From Gammaproteobacteria bacterium (GTDB lineage: Bacteria; Pseudomonadota; Gammaproteobacteria; PS1; Pseudothioglobaceae), in NCBI GenBank assembly GCA_029941485.1, contig JAPYOZ010000001.1, positions 1-62,662 on the forward strand: a stretch of 62,662 nucleotides of DNA, in the 5' to 3' direction. Under the pieces are notes generated by a model. The model saw only the letters and a program-made list of their open reading frames with translations, did not search any database and was not told the origin of the DNA. How positions within the stretch are numbered: position 1 is the first letter of the stretch; each line of letters starts with the position of its first letter. Below are positions 1 through 8,999 of this stretch, in pieces. The position numbers and the translations under genes are program-made.

Positions 1-20
1 AAATAACAAAGTTACTTAAT

Positions 21-49
21 AAAAAAACCCACCGAAAGGTGGGTTTTTT
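21..49. terminator. Bidirectional intrinsic terminator
   Basis: An A-tract, the arm ACCCACC, a GAAA loop, the arm GGTGGGT and a T-tract form a strong stem usable on both strands. It lies just after the minus-strand elyC-like gene and would also end any plus-strand transcript entering from the left of the window. Confidence 0.85.
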
Positions 50-54
50 AGTTT

Positions 55-813
55 TTATTTAACTATATAAGCCCATATTCTGCCTAAGAACTCATGGATT
101 ATATTTTTTGATTTTTTAATAGATCCTGTACTTGGGGCTGACAACCATTCTACCTTTGTACTTTTTTTAAATTCTGTCGGAGCGGCAATTGGGTTCATAC
201 CCATATTTGTAAATAATTCTATTGCTCTAGTCATATGCGATACTGAAGTTACCAGTATAAATGGTTTATCTCCAATAATTGACTTGGCAAATGTAGCTTC
301 TTCCTGGGTGTCTTTTGGGTTGCCATTAATAATCAAGTTATTATCAGAGATATTTGCAATTCTGGCAATTTTTGCATTTATCTCGGCATTAGATATTTGA
401 TTTCCAAACCCTGGGAATCCAGTAAAAATTAATTTTAAATTAGGTTTGTTTATTTTCTTAAAAATACTAATACCTTCCATAGTTCTTTTTAAGCTAGTAC
501 TGCTAATTTGACTGGATAATGGCCAAGCCGGATTGTCATAATGACCAGAACCTAATACATGGATATATTCAATATTATTGTAACTATAGTCATATTTTGA
601 GTACTTACCCTCTAATGATTGTATCAAGCTGTTAGGGACGGGTGGATAGCTAAAAAACAGTAATAAAAATAAAGAGAGGCTTAGAAAGAACTTAGCTTTT
701 ACATGGCTAGATTTATATAAAAAATACAAACCTATAACAAATAAAAGCAGGATTAATCCTAGTGGCTCAACAAAGAAAGTGATGACTTTTTTTGTTGAGA
801 ACAAGATATCCAT
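55..813 (-). CDS. ElyC/SanA/YdcF-family (DUF218) membrane protein
   Basis: This 252-residue protein has two N-terminal membrane segments (about residues 10-30 and 40-56) followed by a DUF218 domain (about 80-245). Visible elements include a VLGSGHYDNP stretch, FTGFPGFG and DTQEEA near residue 168. This is the layout and length of E. coli ElyC (259 residues), an inner-membrane protein linked to envelope and lipid-carrier homeostasis. The exact biochemical activity of the family is not settled. It starts 9 nt after the dapD stop, so it is probably the second gene of a dapD operon, and it ends at a strong terminator. The link with dapD (diaminopimelate for peptidoglycan) fits a cell-wall role. 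SanA or YdcF subfamily membership cannot be excluded. Confidence 0.75.
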   Translation of the reverse strand: MDILFSTKKVITFFVEPLGLILLLFVIGLYFLYKSSHVKAKFFLSLSLFLLLFFSYPPVPNSLIQSLEGKYSKYDYSYNNIEYIHVLGSGHYDNPAWPLSSQISSTSLKRTMEGISIFKKINKPNLKLIFTGFPGFGNQISNAEINAKIARIANISDNNLIINGNPKDTQEEATFAKSIIGDKPFILVTSVSHMTRAIELFTNMGMNPIAAPTEFKKSTKVEWLSAPSTGSIKKSKNIIHEFLGRIWAYIVK

Positions 814-822
814 TGGGATTTA

Positions 823-1638
823 TTAAATACCTCTTAATAATTCATTGATACTAGTTTTAGAGCGAGTTTTAGCATCTACTTGCTTGACGATCACCGCACA
901 GTAAAGTGAGTAGCTTCCGTCTTTAGAAGGCAGATTGCCAGAAACCACAACAGAGCCTGCAGGGATACGACCATAAGAAATTTCACCTGTTTCACGGTTA
1001 AAGATCTTAGTAGACTGCCCAATGTAAACACCCATTGAAATAACAGAGCCTTCTTCAACAATCACACCTTCGACCACTTCTGATCGAGCGCCAATAAAAC
1101 AATTGTCTTCAATAATGGTAGGGCTAGCTTGGAGTGGCTCTAATACGCCGCCAATGCCAACACCGCCAGAAAGGTGGACGTTTTTACCAATCTGTGCGCA
1201 CGAACCAACGGTTGCCCAAGTGTCTACCATGGTACCTGAATCAACATAGGCGCCAATGTTGACATAAGAAGGCATTAGTACTGTGTCTTGCGCGATGAAA
1301 GAACCACGACGTGCACTAGCAGGTGGCACCACACGCACACCCGTTGCCTTGAATTCTTCTGGTGTAAGGTCTGCAAATTTTGAAGGTACTTTGTCAAAGT
1401 ATTGGGTAAAGCCACCATCCATTGGTACGTTGTCTTCCAATCTAAAAGATAACAGCACTGCTTTTTTGAGCCATTCGTTTACCGTCCAATCGCCAATCGC
1501 TTGTTGCTCAGCAACACGAGCTTGGCCAGAATCTAATAAATGGATTGCCTCAGCGACGGCTTCTTTAATCTCGCTACTGGCTGTTTGTGGGTTGAGGTTA
1601 GCTCTGTCTTCAAAAGCTGCTTCAATAATATCTTGCAT
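823..1638 (-). CDS. dapD: 2,3,4,5-tetrahydropyridine-2,6-dicarboxylate N-succinyltransferase
   Basis: DapD transfers succinyl from succinyl-CoA to tetrahydrodipicolinate in the succinylase branch of lysine and meso-diaminopimelate synthesis. The protein has 271 residues (E. coli 274). It has the helical N-terminal domain, then a left-handed beta-helix of hexapeptide repeats between about residues 100 and 240, visible as repeated I/V-G-x-x-x units such as IGAYVDSG and IGARSEVVEG. It is a cytoplasmic trimer in this family. The ATG start matches the family N-terminus, though the ribosome site is weak. The gene is transcribed divergently from ccoG. lysA, a later step of the pathway, is at about 38.4 kb. 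Confidence 0.95.
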   Translation of the reverse strand: MQDIIEAAFEDRANLNPQTASSEIKEAVAEAIHLLDSGQARVAEQQAIGDWTVNEWLKKAVLLSFRLEDNVPMDGGFTQYFDKVPSKFADLTPEEFKATGVRVVPPASARRGSFIAQDTVLMPSYVNIGAYVDSGTMVDTWATVGSCAQIGKNVHLSGGVGIGGVLEPLQASPTIIEDNCFIGARSEVVEGVIVEEGSVISMGVYIGQSTKIFNRETGEISYGRIPAGSVVVSGNLPSKDGSYSLYCAVIVKQVDAKTRSKTSINELLRGI

Positions 1639-1707
1639 TTTTAATATAGTTGTAAAAAATGCACATTATATCAGAGACATATTTTTATGCCCAATGCTTA
1701 GTGCAAT

Positions 1708-1733
1708 ATCAATACATATCAATACATCAATAA
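1708..1733. repeat. Tandem 10-bp ATCAATACAT repeat in the dapD-ccoG intergenic region
   Basis: The 10-base unit ATCAATACAT occurs twice back to back (1708-1717 and 1718-1727), followed by a degenerate CAATAA. It lies in the 146-bp divergent region between dapD and ccoG, about 55-75 bases before the ccoG start. The helical-turn period could reflect protein binding or simple slippage. The motif contains ATCAA, the FNR half-site, but no matching TTGAT partner at the right spacing is seen. Confidence 0.5.
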
Positions 1734-1784
1734 CCTTATTAATGATATGATATTGCAAATTCATTAAATACCATGAGATAGTAC

Positions 1785-3182
1785 ATGAGTCAAGATAGTA
1801 TTCAGGTTGATAACTTATACGAAGAAGGTGAGCAGTGGGTACAGAACTTAGGTGAAAAAACCGTTCATGCTAAGCGCATGAAAGGAAAATTTAGACTGAT
1901 TAAATGGTTGGGTACTTTGGTTTGGTTGCCTTTTTTCATTGGCCCTTATGTGTCTTGGAATGGACGACAAGCGATTTTATTTGATATTGAGAAAAGACAA
2001 TATCATTTGTTTGATATAACCATTTTCCCACAAGATTTGTGGATGTTGACCATGGTGTTATTATTTTTGGCTATTCTACTAGCTGCAATGACGACTGTGC
2101 TAGGCCGCGTATTTTGTGGTTACTTTTGTTTTCAAACGGTTTGGACCGATATGTTTACTAAGGTTGAGGAGTATTTTGAAGGGGCACCGACTAAACGTCG
2201 AAAGCTTGAAGTGGCGCCGTGGGATTTGACCAAAATTCGGATTAAAATTAGTAAACATGTGGTTTGGCTAGCCATTGCTTTTTTATCTGGCGTTACTTGG
2301 ATGTTGTATTTTGGCGTGTCATGGTTTGATTATTTTGATGGCAGCGCTTCTGGTACCACGCTCACTATCACTGCTGTTATTTCATTAGGCGCCTATACAT
2401 TTGCAGGACATATGCGTGAACAAACGTGTTTATGGGTTTGTCCTTATGCGCGTATTCAAGGGGCGATGGTCGATAAGCAAACCATTATGCCAACTTACGA
2501 TTATTATCGTGGCGAGGATCGTGCAAAACTCAAGAAAGGTCAGTACGTTGAAGGCCAAGGCGACTGTATTGATTGCCACCAGTGTGTTGCCGTATGCCCA
2601 ACAGGTGTTGATATACGTAGGGGGCAAGAATACGGCTGTATTACTTGTGGATTATGCATTGATGCTTGTGATTCAGTGATGGATAAGGTAGGCAAACCTA
2701 AAGGTTTAATCAGGTACGCTTCTTTGGACGAGCTTGAATTCAGTAAAAATTTTGTTGCATTGTATAAACGACCTAGGGTGATTGTATATTCAGCAATTTT
2801 ATTAATGGCATTATCGACTTTGTCTTACGGATTGTTTAATATTGCACCAATGGACCTTAAGGTTTTGCATGACAGACAACCGTTGTTTGTCCAACTTTCT
2901 GATGGTTCAATTCGTAATAAGTACGAGCTTAAGATCATGAATAAAACCGATCAACCAATGCTGGTTGATGTGAATTTTAAGAGCGCTATTGGTAATTTAA
3001 AATCTAAAAAAGAAATTAAAAGTGTTACCATACCGTCGGGTAATGTTAAATCTATTTATGTTTATTTAACAGCATTTGAATCTGACGTTGCCGATGATAA
3101 TGACGTAGTTTTTACAGTAAGTAGTGATGATGTTACGCTGAAGTACCAATCATCATTCTTTACGCCCAAGAGTATGCGATGA
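1785..3182 (+). CDS. ccoG: Cytochrome c oxidase accessory protein CcoG (FixG/RdxA-like)
   Basis: CcoG is a membrane iron-sulfur protein needed for assembly of cbb3-type cytochrome oxidase; work on the family implicates it in copper reduction for the CuB centre. The 465-residue sequence shows about five membrane segments (about 40-60, 85-108, 160-180, 190-207, 335-355). It has two 4Fe-4S motifs, one beginning at Cys260 (CIDCHQCVAVCP) and one at Cys285 (CITCGLCIDAC), and a C-terminal Ig-like periplasmic domain (about 370-465). A third cysteine cluster, GRVFCGYFC, lies near residue 110. It overlaps ccoH by 4 nt, so the two are translationally coupled. The oxidase subunits ccoNOP and the copper pump ccoI are not in the window. 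Confidence 0.93.
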   Translation: MSQDSIQVDNLYEEGEQWVQNLGEKTVHAKRMKGKFRLIKWLGTLVWLPFFIGPYVSWNGRQAILFDIEKRQYHLFDITIFPQDLWMLTMVLLFLAILLAAMTTVLGRVFCGYFCFQTVWTDMFTKVEEYFEGAPTKRRKLEVAPWDLTKIRIKISKHVVWLAIAFLSGVTWMLYFGVSWFDYFDGSASGTTLTITAVISLGAYTFAGHMREQTCLWVCPYARIQGAMVDKQTIMPTYDYYRGEDRAKLKKGQYVEGQGDCIDCHQCVAVCPTGVDIRRGQEYGCITCGLCIDACDSVMDKVGKPKGLIRYASLDELEFSKNFVALYKRPRVIVYSAILLMALSTLSYGLFNIAPMDLKVLHDRQPLFVQLSDGSIRNKYELKIMNKTDQPMLVDVNFKSAIGNLKSKKEIKSVTIPSGNVKSIYVYLTAFESDVADDNDVVFTVSSDDVTLKYQSSFFTPKSMR

Positions 3183-3652
3183 GGTTTTATAAAAGTCCGA
3201 TGATGGTTGCAATGCTGTCATTATTTTTAATTTTAGTGGGCGCGACTGGTTATCGAATTATTACTGCATTGGAAACACATCCGGGTTTAGTAGTGGAGGA
3301 TGCTTATTTGAGTGGCGAGTCGTATGCCAATACGTTGGATTATAAAAATCAGTTAAAAACACAAGGTTGGACATTAGAACTAACGACTCCAGAATTACCC
3401 ATTCATGGTACTTTGCAAATCTATCAGGCGAGTAGCGCACAATACGGAAAAGCTTTAACCGGTGCAAAAGTAATGGCGTATTTTTATCGACCGTTAGAGC
3501 CAAAATATGATTTTTCTTCACTCATGAAATTTGATAATGATACTTACCAAGCGAAAATAAAACTACCTTTAAAGGGTCGTTGGGACTTTGTGGTAGAGGT
3601 GACTAAGGGTGAATTCTTGCAAAGAGCATCAACTAAGATGTTTATTCAGTAG
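3179..3652 (+). CDS. ccoH: FixH/CcoH-family cbb3 oxidase assembly protein
   Basis: This 157-residue single-pass protein (membrane segment about 9-28) has a periplasmic FixH domain. It contains the typical EDAYLSGESYANTL region near residue 40, a beta-sandwich, and a KLPLKGRWDFVVEV stretch near the C-terminus. FixH/CcoH proteins stabilise the cbb3 oxidase during assembly. It begins inside the ccoG stop (ATGA overlap), so the pair is one operon. It ends 3 bases before the convergent znuC stop and no terminator separates them. Confidence 0.85.
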   Translation: MRFYKSPMMVAMLSLFLILVGATGYRIITALETHPGLVVEDAYLSGESYANTLDYKNQLKTQGWTLELTTPELPIHGTLQIYQASSAQYGKALTGAKVMAYFYRPLEPKYDFSSLMKFDNDTYQAKIKLPLKGRWDFVVEVTKGEFLQRASTKMFIQ

Positions 3653-3655
3653 GTT

Positions 3656-4381
3656 TTAATCCTCGTGACAATGGTTATGATGATGTTCATAAGTAGCCAT
3701 TAGATCGTCCATCTGATCGGCAAATAAATCATTAAATTGTGCATCCTTGAGAATGGATTCGGGCTGTCCGATGCAACAAATATGATGGTACAAACACAAT
3801 ACTTGGGTGGACTCTTTCATAACCCTGTGAAGATCGTGAGACACCATTAACACCGCACACCCTTGTTGTTGATGTATGTCTTGAATGAGTTGGTACAAAT
3901 GCATTTGTCCATTTACATCTAAATTTTGAGCGGGTTCATCCAGGATGAGTACATTAGGTTTTTTGAGTAGTGCACGCGTTAGTAGTACACGTTGCATTTC
4001 ACCTCCAGACAAACTTTTTAGGGGAGAGTTTAACAACCCTTCTGTGCCAGTTAAAGTGGAAGTTTCATGCACAAAATCTTGATTAACTTTTTGATTAAGA
4101 TTCAAAAAGTTAATCACTGAAATTGGAATAAAAGGATTGGGACTAAAAGCTTGAGGTGTATAACCCAGTCGAATATTTTTTGCTCGATTAATACTACCAG
4201 TATCAGGCTTAATCAACCCTAATAAAACTTTGATTAACGAGCTTTTCCCTGCGCCGTTTGGACCAATCAAAGTGATAAATTCACCTTTCTTTAGCTCGAA
4301 ACTTACTTTATCAAGTACACCTTTTCCATGATGGCTAAGGCTGATATTATTCGCGCTAATGAGTGTTTGTGTTGTTGACAC
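3656..4381 (-). CDS. znuC: Zinc ABC transporter ATP-binding protein
   Basis: This 241-residue ABC ATPase powers zinc uptake through ZnuB with the binding protein ZnuA. The Walker A motif (GPNGAGKS) is at 40-47, the signature LSGGEMQ at 124-130 and Walker B (LILDEP) at 145-150. The stretch VLCLYHHICC and the C-terminal HHHNHCHED tail are close to E. coli ZnuC, where the His-rich tail is thought to bind zinc. The start is GTG, overlapping no other gene. znuA, znuB and zur are not adjacent, so the gene is split from its usual partners. An imperfect inverted repeat directly upstream (4390-4420) is a candidate operator. Confidence 0.88.
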   Translation of the reverse strand: MSTTQTLISANNISLSHHGKGVLDKVSFELKKGEFITLIGPNGAGKSSLIKVLLGLIKPDTGSINRAKNIRLGYTPQAFSPNPFIPISVINFLNLNQKVNQDFVHETSTLTGTEGLLNSPLKSLSGGEMQRVLLTRALLKKPNVLILDEPAQNLDVNGQMHLYQLIQDIHQQQGCAVLMVSHDLHRVMKESTQVLCLYHHICCIGQPESILKDAQFNDLFADQMDDLMATYEHHHNHCHED

Positions 4382-4389
4382 TAAAAATG

Positions 4390-4420
4390 AGTAAGAAATA
4401 AAATCTATTTTATACTTACT
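4390..4420. promoter_or_regulatory. Inverted repeat upstream of znuC
   Basis: AGTAAGAAATAAAAT and, on the opposite strand, AGTAAGTATAAAAT form a long inverted repeat with one single-base indel, 9 bases before the znuC GTG. A zinc-responsive repressor site is expected at this position. The sequence does not match the gammaproteobacterial Zur consensus that I know (GTTATAATATAAC core), so the assignment rests on position and symmetry only. Confidence 0.4.
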
Positions 4421-4491
4421 AGATTAGTGTTGCCTATATTTTGCTTGTGGTAATGTCATGATAAGTGTTAAAAATTGGTAAAATCCAAACC

Positions 4492-7242
4492 ATGTCGCAT
4501 CAACTTATTTTAATGGATGGCTCAGCTTTTTTATTTCGAGCTTATTTTTCTACACTCGCCCAAAATTTAACTAACGCAGAGGGTTTTCCCACAGGCGCTA
4601 TGTTTGGTGTGATTAACGCCATTAAGCACCTTCAAAGAAAATATCCAGATGCCAAAATTATTACCATTTTTGACGCCAAGGGTAAGAATCATCGGCATGA
4701 TATTTACCCAGAATACAAGGCCCATCGTAAGCCAGCTGACGATGAGTTAGTCATGCAGATTGAGCCGTTGTATGAAATTATCCGCGCCATGGGTTTTCAT
4801 TTTATGTGCGTGCCTGGCGTTGAAGCGGATGACGTGATTGCCACGCTGAGTCGTTGTGCTGATGAAAATAAATTAAAAACCATTATTGCCAGTGGAGATA
4901 AAGACTTAATGCAGCTCGTAAGCGATAACATTACTCAGCTGAATATGAAGGGCGACCTGTATGATAAAACAGGTGTGGTAGAAAAAATGGGCGTACACCC
5001 TGACCAAATACTAGATTTATTAGCCTTGACCGGCGATAGTGCGGATAACATCCCCGGAGTGCCAAGCGTTGGCCCGAAAACGGCCATTAAATGGCTGAAT
5101 CAATTCGAAACAATTGCAGGTGTTAAGGAAAATGCCGAGAGCATAAAAGGCAAAGTTGGTGAAAAATTACGCAATAGTTTTGATTTGTTAGATTTGTCTT
5201 ATCGATTAGTTCAGCTTAAATTTGACGTTGATCTGCCTTGTGATATTTTGACGGACGAGCCAGGAGTGGACAATGAAAAACTGATTAGCCTATATCAGAA
5301 ATACGGATTTTCCATGTGGCTTAAGCAACTTAGTAACGTTGCTGATGTTGAGCTTGACAACAATGAACCTCCAGAGATAGACTTGATTCAAGAAAAAAAC
5401 CGAGACAGAGAACAGAACAGTGGTGATTGGTTTTCTGAATACACTCAAACTTTGGTATTAGAACAGACTGGCTTTGAACAACTCGTTAGTCGACTAACGA
5501 AGGCTCAATCATTTGTATTTGACCTAGAAACAACCTCACTGGATTACATGAATGCAGCTATTGTTGGCTGGGTGTTTTTAGTTGGCAAAGAAAGTTTCTA
5601 TGTGCCGGTTGGGCACGATTATTTAGACGCACCTAAACAACTGAATTTTGACAAAACTTTATCAGTATTAAAGCCTATTTTGCAGGATTCATCCATTAAT
5701 AAAGTCGGCCAAAATCTTAAATACGATGCCCATGTTTTGGCTAATTATAATGTTGAACTTAATGGTGTTAGTGACGACACCATGGTGAAATCCTACGTTC
5801 TAAATTCAGTGGCTACTAGGCATAATATGGATGATTTGTCGATGCATTATCTTAATCATCAGACCATCCATTTTTCTGATGTAGCCGGCAAGGGTAAAAA
5901 ACAAATCACTTTTAATCAGGTAGGTTTAAAAGAGGCTTTTCCTTACGCTTGTGAAGATGTAATTGTTACTCATGAGCTTAATAAAGTATTCGAAGAAGAT
6001 ATCGCTCAGTATCCAAAATTAGTTAAGTTGTATCAGACTCTAGAAATACCCCTGATTAAAGTACTGCTTAAGATGGAGCGCAATGGTGTTCAGATTGATG
6101 TAAGTTCGCTGAATGCTCAGCAGATAGATATCATTAAGCAAATGAATGAAATTCAAACTCAAGCTTTTGAGATAGCAGGGGATGCATTCAACCTCGAATC
6201 ACCTAAGCAAATTCAAAAAATATTATTTGAGCCAGAGGGGTTAGGGCTTGAGGCAAAAAAGAAAACACCAAAAGGCGCCCCATCGACCAATGAAGAGGCG
6301 TTGAAACTTTTAGACCATCCTTTGGTTGATTTGATTCTTAGTTATCGAACCTTGACTAAGCTTAATTCAACTTACCTTGAAGCGTTGCCAAAACAGATTG
6401 ATTTACGTACTGGACGCCTACACACTTCTTATCATCAGGCAGTAACAGCAACGGGACGGCTGTCGTCATCAAATCCAAATTTGCAGAATATACCCATTCG
6501 CACAAATCTTGGTGCGCGTATTAGAGGCGCTTTTATTGCCAGCAAAGGTAACGTTATTATTGCTGCAGATTATTCACAGATTGAACTGCGAATCATGGCG
6601 CACATTTCCCAAGATAATAGCCTTATTGAGGCGTTTAATAATGATGTTGATGTGCATAGCGCTACTGCATCAATGATGTTTAATGTGCCCATTGATGAGA
6701 TAACTAAGGACCATCGTCGCAATGCTAAGGCTATTAATTTTGGCTTGATTTATGGTATGAGTGCTTTTGGTCTTGCTAAACAAATTAACGTTTCTAGAAC
6801 GGAAGCAAAACAATACATTGATGCTTATTTTGAAAACTACCCAGGCGTACTCAATTACATGGATAGCATTAAGGAAACGGCTAAAACACAGGGTTATGTT
6901 GAAACGGTGATGGGTAGACGCTTATACTTGCCACAAATTAATGCAAAAAATAAGATGTTACAACAGCATGCTTTACGTACAGCAATCAATGCACCAATGC
7001 AAGGCTCGTCCGCTGACATCATTAAAAAAGCCATGCTCGATGTTGATGCGTGGATTGGTATTGACAACAATGACATTAAAATGACTATGCAAGTGCACGA
7101 TGAATTAGTTTTTGAAGTGAAAGCTGAAAAGGCGGACGAGTTTGCTAATAAAATACAAACATTGATGAGCGACGCCTTTTTGTTAGACATTCCACTAGTG
7201 GTTGATGTTGGTATCGGTGATTCTTGGCAGCAAGCGCATTAG
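4492..7242 (+). CDS. polA: DNA polymerase I
   Basis: This 916-residue polymerase functions in repair and Okazaki fragment maturation. The 5'-3' exonuclease domain covers about residues 1-290 (ILMDGSAFLFRAY at the start, VEADDVIATL, GDKDLMQLV). The 3'-5' exonuclease domain (about 310-510) keeps the DxE pair in FDLETTSLD, plus LKYDAHVL and YACEDVIVT, so proofreading looks intact. The polymerase domain (about 520-916) has DYSQIELR, NAKAINFGLIYG and QVHDELVFEV. I chose the ATG at 4492 over an in-frame GTG at 4465, because the family starts just before the LIxxDGS motif. It is the first of three same-strand replication, repair and translation genes. Confidence 0.95.
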   Translation: MSHQLILMDGSAFLFRAYFSTLAQNLTNAEGFPTGAMFGVINAIKHLQRKYPDAKIITIFDAKGKNHRHDIYPEYKAHRKPADDELVMQIEPLYEIIRAMGFHFMCVPGVEADDVIATLSRCADENKLKTIIASGDKDLMQLVSDNITQLNMKGDLYDKTGVVEKMGVHPDQILDLLALTGDSADNIPGVPSVGPKTAIKWLNQFETIAGVKENAESIKGKVGEKLRNSFDLLDLSYRLVQLKFDVDLPCDILTDEPGVDNEKLISLYQKYGFSMWLKQLSNVADVELDNNEPPEIDLIQEKNRDREQNSGDWFSEYTQTLVLEQTGFEQLVSRLTKAQSFVFDLETTSLDYMNAAIVGWVFLVGKESFYVPVGHDYLDAPKQLNFDKTLSVLKPILQDSSINKVGQNLKYDAHVLANYNVELNGVSDDTMVKSYVLNSVATRHNMDDLSMHYLNHQTIHFSDVAGKGKKQITFNQVGLKEAFPYACEDVIVTHELNKVFEEDIAQYPKLVKLYQTLEIPLIKVLLKMERNGVQIDVSSLNAQQIDIIKQMNEIQTQAFEIAGDAFNLESPKQIQKILFEPEGLGLEAKKKTPKGAPSTNEEALKLLDHPLVDLILSYRTLTKLNSTYLEALPKQIDLRTGRLHTSYHQAVTATGRLSSSNPNLQNIPIRTNLGARIRGAFIASKGNVIIAADYSQIELRIMAHISQDNSLIEAFNNDVDVHSATASMMFNVPIDEITKDHRRNAKAINFGLIYGMSAFGLAKQINVSRTEAKQYIDAYFENYPGVLNYMDSIKETAKTQGYVETVMGRRLYLPQINAKNKMLQQHALRTAINAPMQGSSADIIKKAMLDVDAWIGIDNNDIKMTMQVHDELVFEVKAEKADEFANKIQTLMSDAFLLDIPLVVDVGIGDSWQQAH

Positions 7243-7268
7243 TCTTTTGAATTAAAACAGATTTAGAC

Positions 7269-8999
7269 ATGAAAGAACAATTACAAACACTATTAAAGCA
7301 AAGTTTGGAGGCATTAGTCAGTGAGAATATTCTTAGTGAAGTACCAAAGAGTATTCGCCTTGATCATTCTAAAGATAAAACTCACGGTGACTTTGCTTCT
7401 AACATTGCATTGGTTCTGTCCAAACAAGCCAAATGTTCACCGCAAAAATTAGCCCAGCAAATCATCGATCATTTGCCTAATTCTGGTGAGATTGTAAAAA
7501 CTGAAATTGCTGGGCCCGGGTTTATTAACTTTTTCATGTCTCAAGATTCAAACACAGCAGTCCTTGATCAAATTCTTGAACAAGCTGTTGATTATGGGTG
7601 CTCAGACATTGGCAAGGGGCAAAGTGTTTTGTTGGAATTTGTTTCTGCTAATCCTACTGGGCCACTGCACGTAGGCCATGGCCGTGGTGCTGCGTATGGT
7701 GCAACGGTAGCTAATTTATTGCGTGCTGTTGGTTTTAAAGTTGATAGCGAATATTACGTCAATGATGCGGGTCGTCAGATGGATATTCTGGCAACTTCGG
7801 TTTATTTACGTTATGTTGAAACCGATAAGTTTCCCGATAATGGCTATAAGGGAGACTACATTTTTGACATTGCTAAACAAATTGATAATGCTAAAAAGTT
7901 AGACATATTTACAGATGTTTGTGCCGATGCACCCGAAGGTCAGTCTCAAAAAGACGGTGGCGATAAAGAAAAGCACATTGATGGTTTGATTGCCAATTGC
8001 AAAAGGTTATTGGGTGACGATTATAAAGTTATATTTGATTTGGCTATTGATCAAATTTTGGCAGGTATTAAAACTGACTTGGCAGAATTTGGCGTTGAGT
8101 ACCAGCAGTGGTTTTCTGAGCAATCATTAGTCGATAGCGGGTTATCAAAAACCACGGTTGAAGCATTGCAAGCTTCTGGTCACATTTATGAAAAAGACGG
8201 TGCGCTTTGGTTTAAAACCACAGATTTTGGCGATGAAAAAGACCGTGTAGTAGTAAGAGATAATGGCATTCATACTTATTTTGCATCGGACATCGCTTAT
8301 CATCTTGAAAAGTTTGAGCGCGGTTATGACAAGATGATTAATATTTGGGGTGCAGACCATCACGGTTATATTGCCAGAGTAAAAGCCTCTGTTGAGGCGT
8401 TAGGACACAATTCTGATAAATTAGAAATATTATTGGTGCAATTTGCTAATTTATATCGTGGTGGAAAAAAAGTACAAATGTCCACACGCAGCGGCTCATT
8501 CGTTACCCTAGAAGAATTACGCAATGAAGTGGGTAATGATGCAGCGCGTTTTTTCTACGTTTTGCGTAAATCAGAGCAGCACATGGATTTTGATTTAGAC
8601 CTAGCCAAGTCCAAAACCAATGAAAACCCAGTGTTTTATATTCAATACGCACACGCACGTATTTGCTCCGTACTTAAACAAGCCGATGAAAAATTTTCAA
8701 GTGTTTCCATTGAACCAATCTTATCATTGTTAGACAATGAGGCGGAGTTGGCCTTGGTTAAAGAACTTAATCGTTACAAAGATACATTGCAAACTTCAGC
8801 GCTTAATTATGAGCCACATGTATTGGCCTATTATTTACGTGATTTAGCAGGCAGTTTCCACAGTTATTACAACAGTTGTGAATTTTTAGTTGACGATGTG
8901 CAACTTAGATCGTCCAGATTGCTCTTGATAAAATCGGTTAAGCAATTGTTATCAAATGGTTTAAATTTATTAGGCGTGAGTGCGCCTGATTCAATGTGA
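7269..8999 (+). CDS. argS: Arginyl-tRNA synthetase
   Basis: This class I synthetase attaches arginine to tRNA-Arg. Its 576 residues (E. coli 577) show the N-terminal Add1 tRNA-recognition domain, the HIGH motif as PLHVGHG (about 135-142), and a KMSKS-equivalent VQMSTRSG near residue 400. The C-terminal anticodon-binding helix bundle starts with YAHARICSVL. The gene lies 26 nt after polA. Its stop codon overlaps the GTG start of the downstream helicase gene, so the two are translationally coupled. Confidence 0.96.
   Translation: MKEQLQTLLKQSLEALVSENILSEVPKSIRLDHSKDKTHGDFASNIALVLSKQAKCSPQKLAQQIIDHLPNSGEIVKTEIAGPGFINFFMSQDSNTAVLDQILEQAVDYGCSDIGKGQSVLLEFVSANPTGPLHVGHGRGAAYGATVANLLRAVGFKVDSEYYVNDAGRQMDILATSVYLRYVETDKFPDNGYKGDYIFDIAKQIDNAKKLDIFTDVCADAPEGQSQKDGGDKEKHIDGLIANCKRLLGDDYKVIFDLAIDQILAGIKTDLAEFGVEYQQWFSEQSLVDSGLSKTTVEALQASGHIYEKDGALWFKTTDFGDEKDRVVVRDNGIHTYFASDIAYHLEKFERGYDKMINIWGADHHGYIARVKASVEALGHNSDKLEILLVQFANLYRGGKKVQMSTRSGSFVTLEELRNEVGNDAARFFYVLRKSEQHMDFDLDLAKSKTNENPVFYIQYAHARICSVLKQADEKFSSVSIEPILSLLDNEAELALVKELNRYKDTLQTSALNYEPHVLAYYLRDLAGSFHSYYNSCEFLVDDVQLRSSRLLLIKSVKQLLSNGLNLLGVSAPDSM

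Noticed and set aside
1283..1750. Long plus-strand open frame opposite dapD
   Set aside because: It is antisense to a well-supported dapD gene, shows no family character and no suitable ribosome site.
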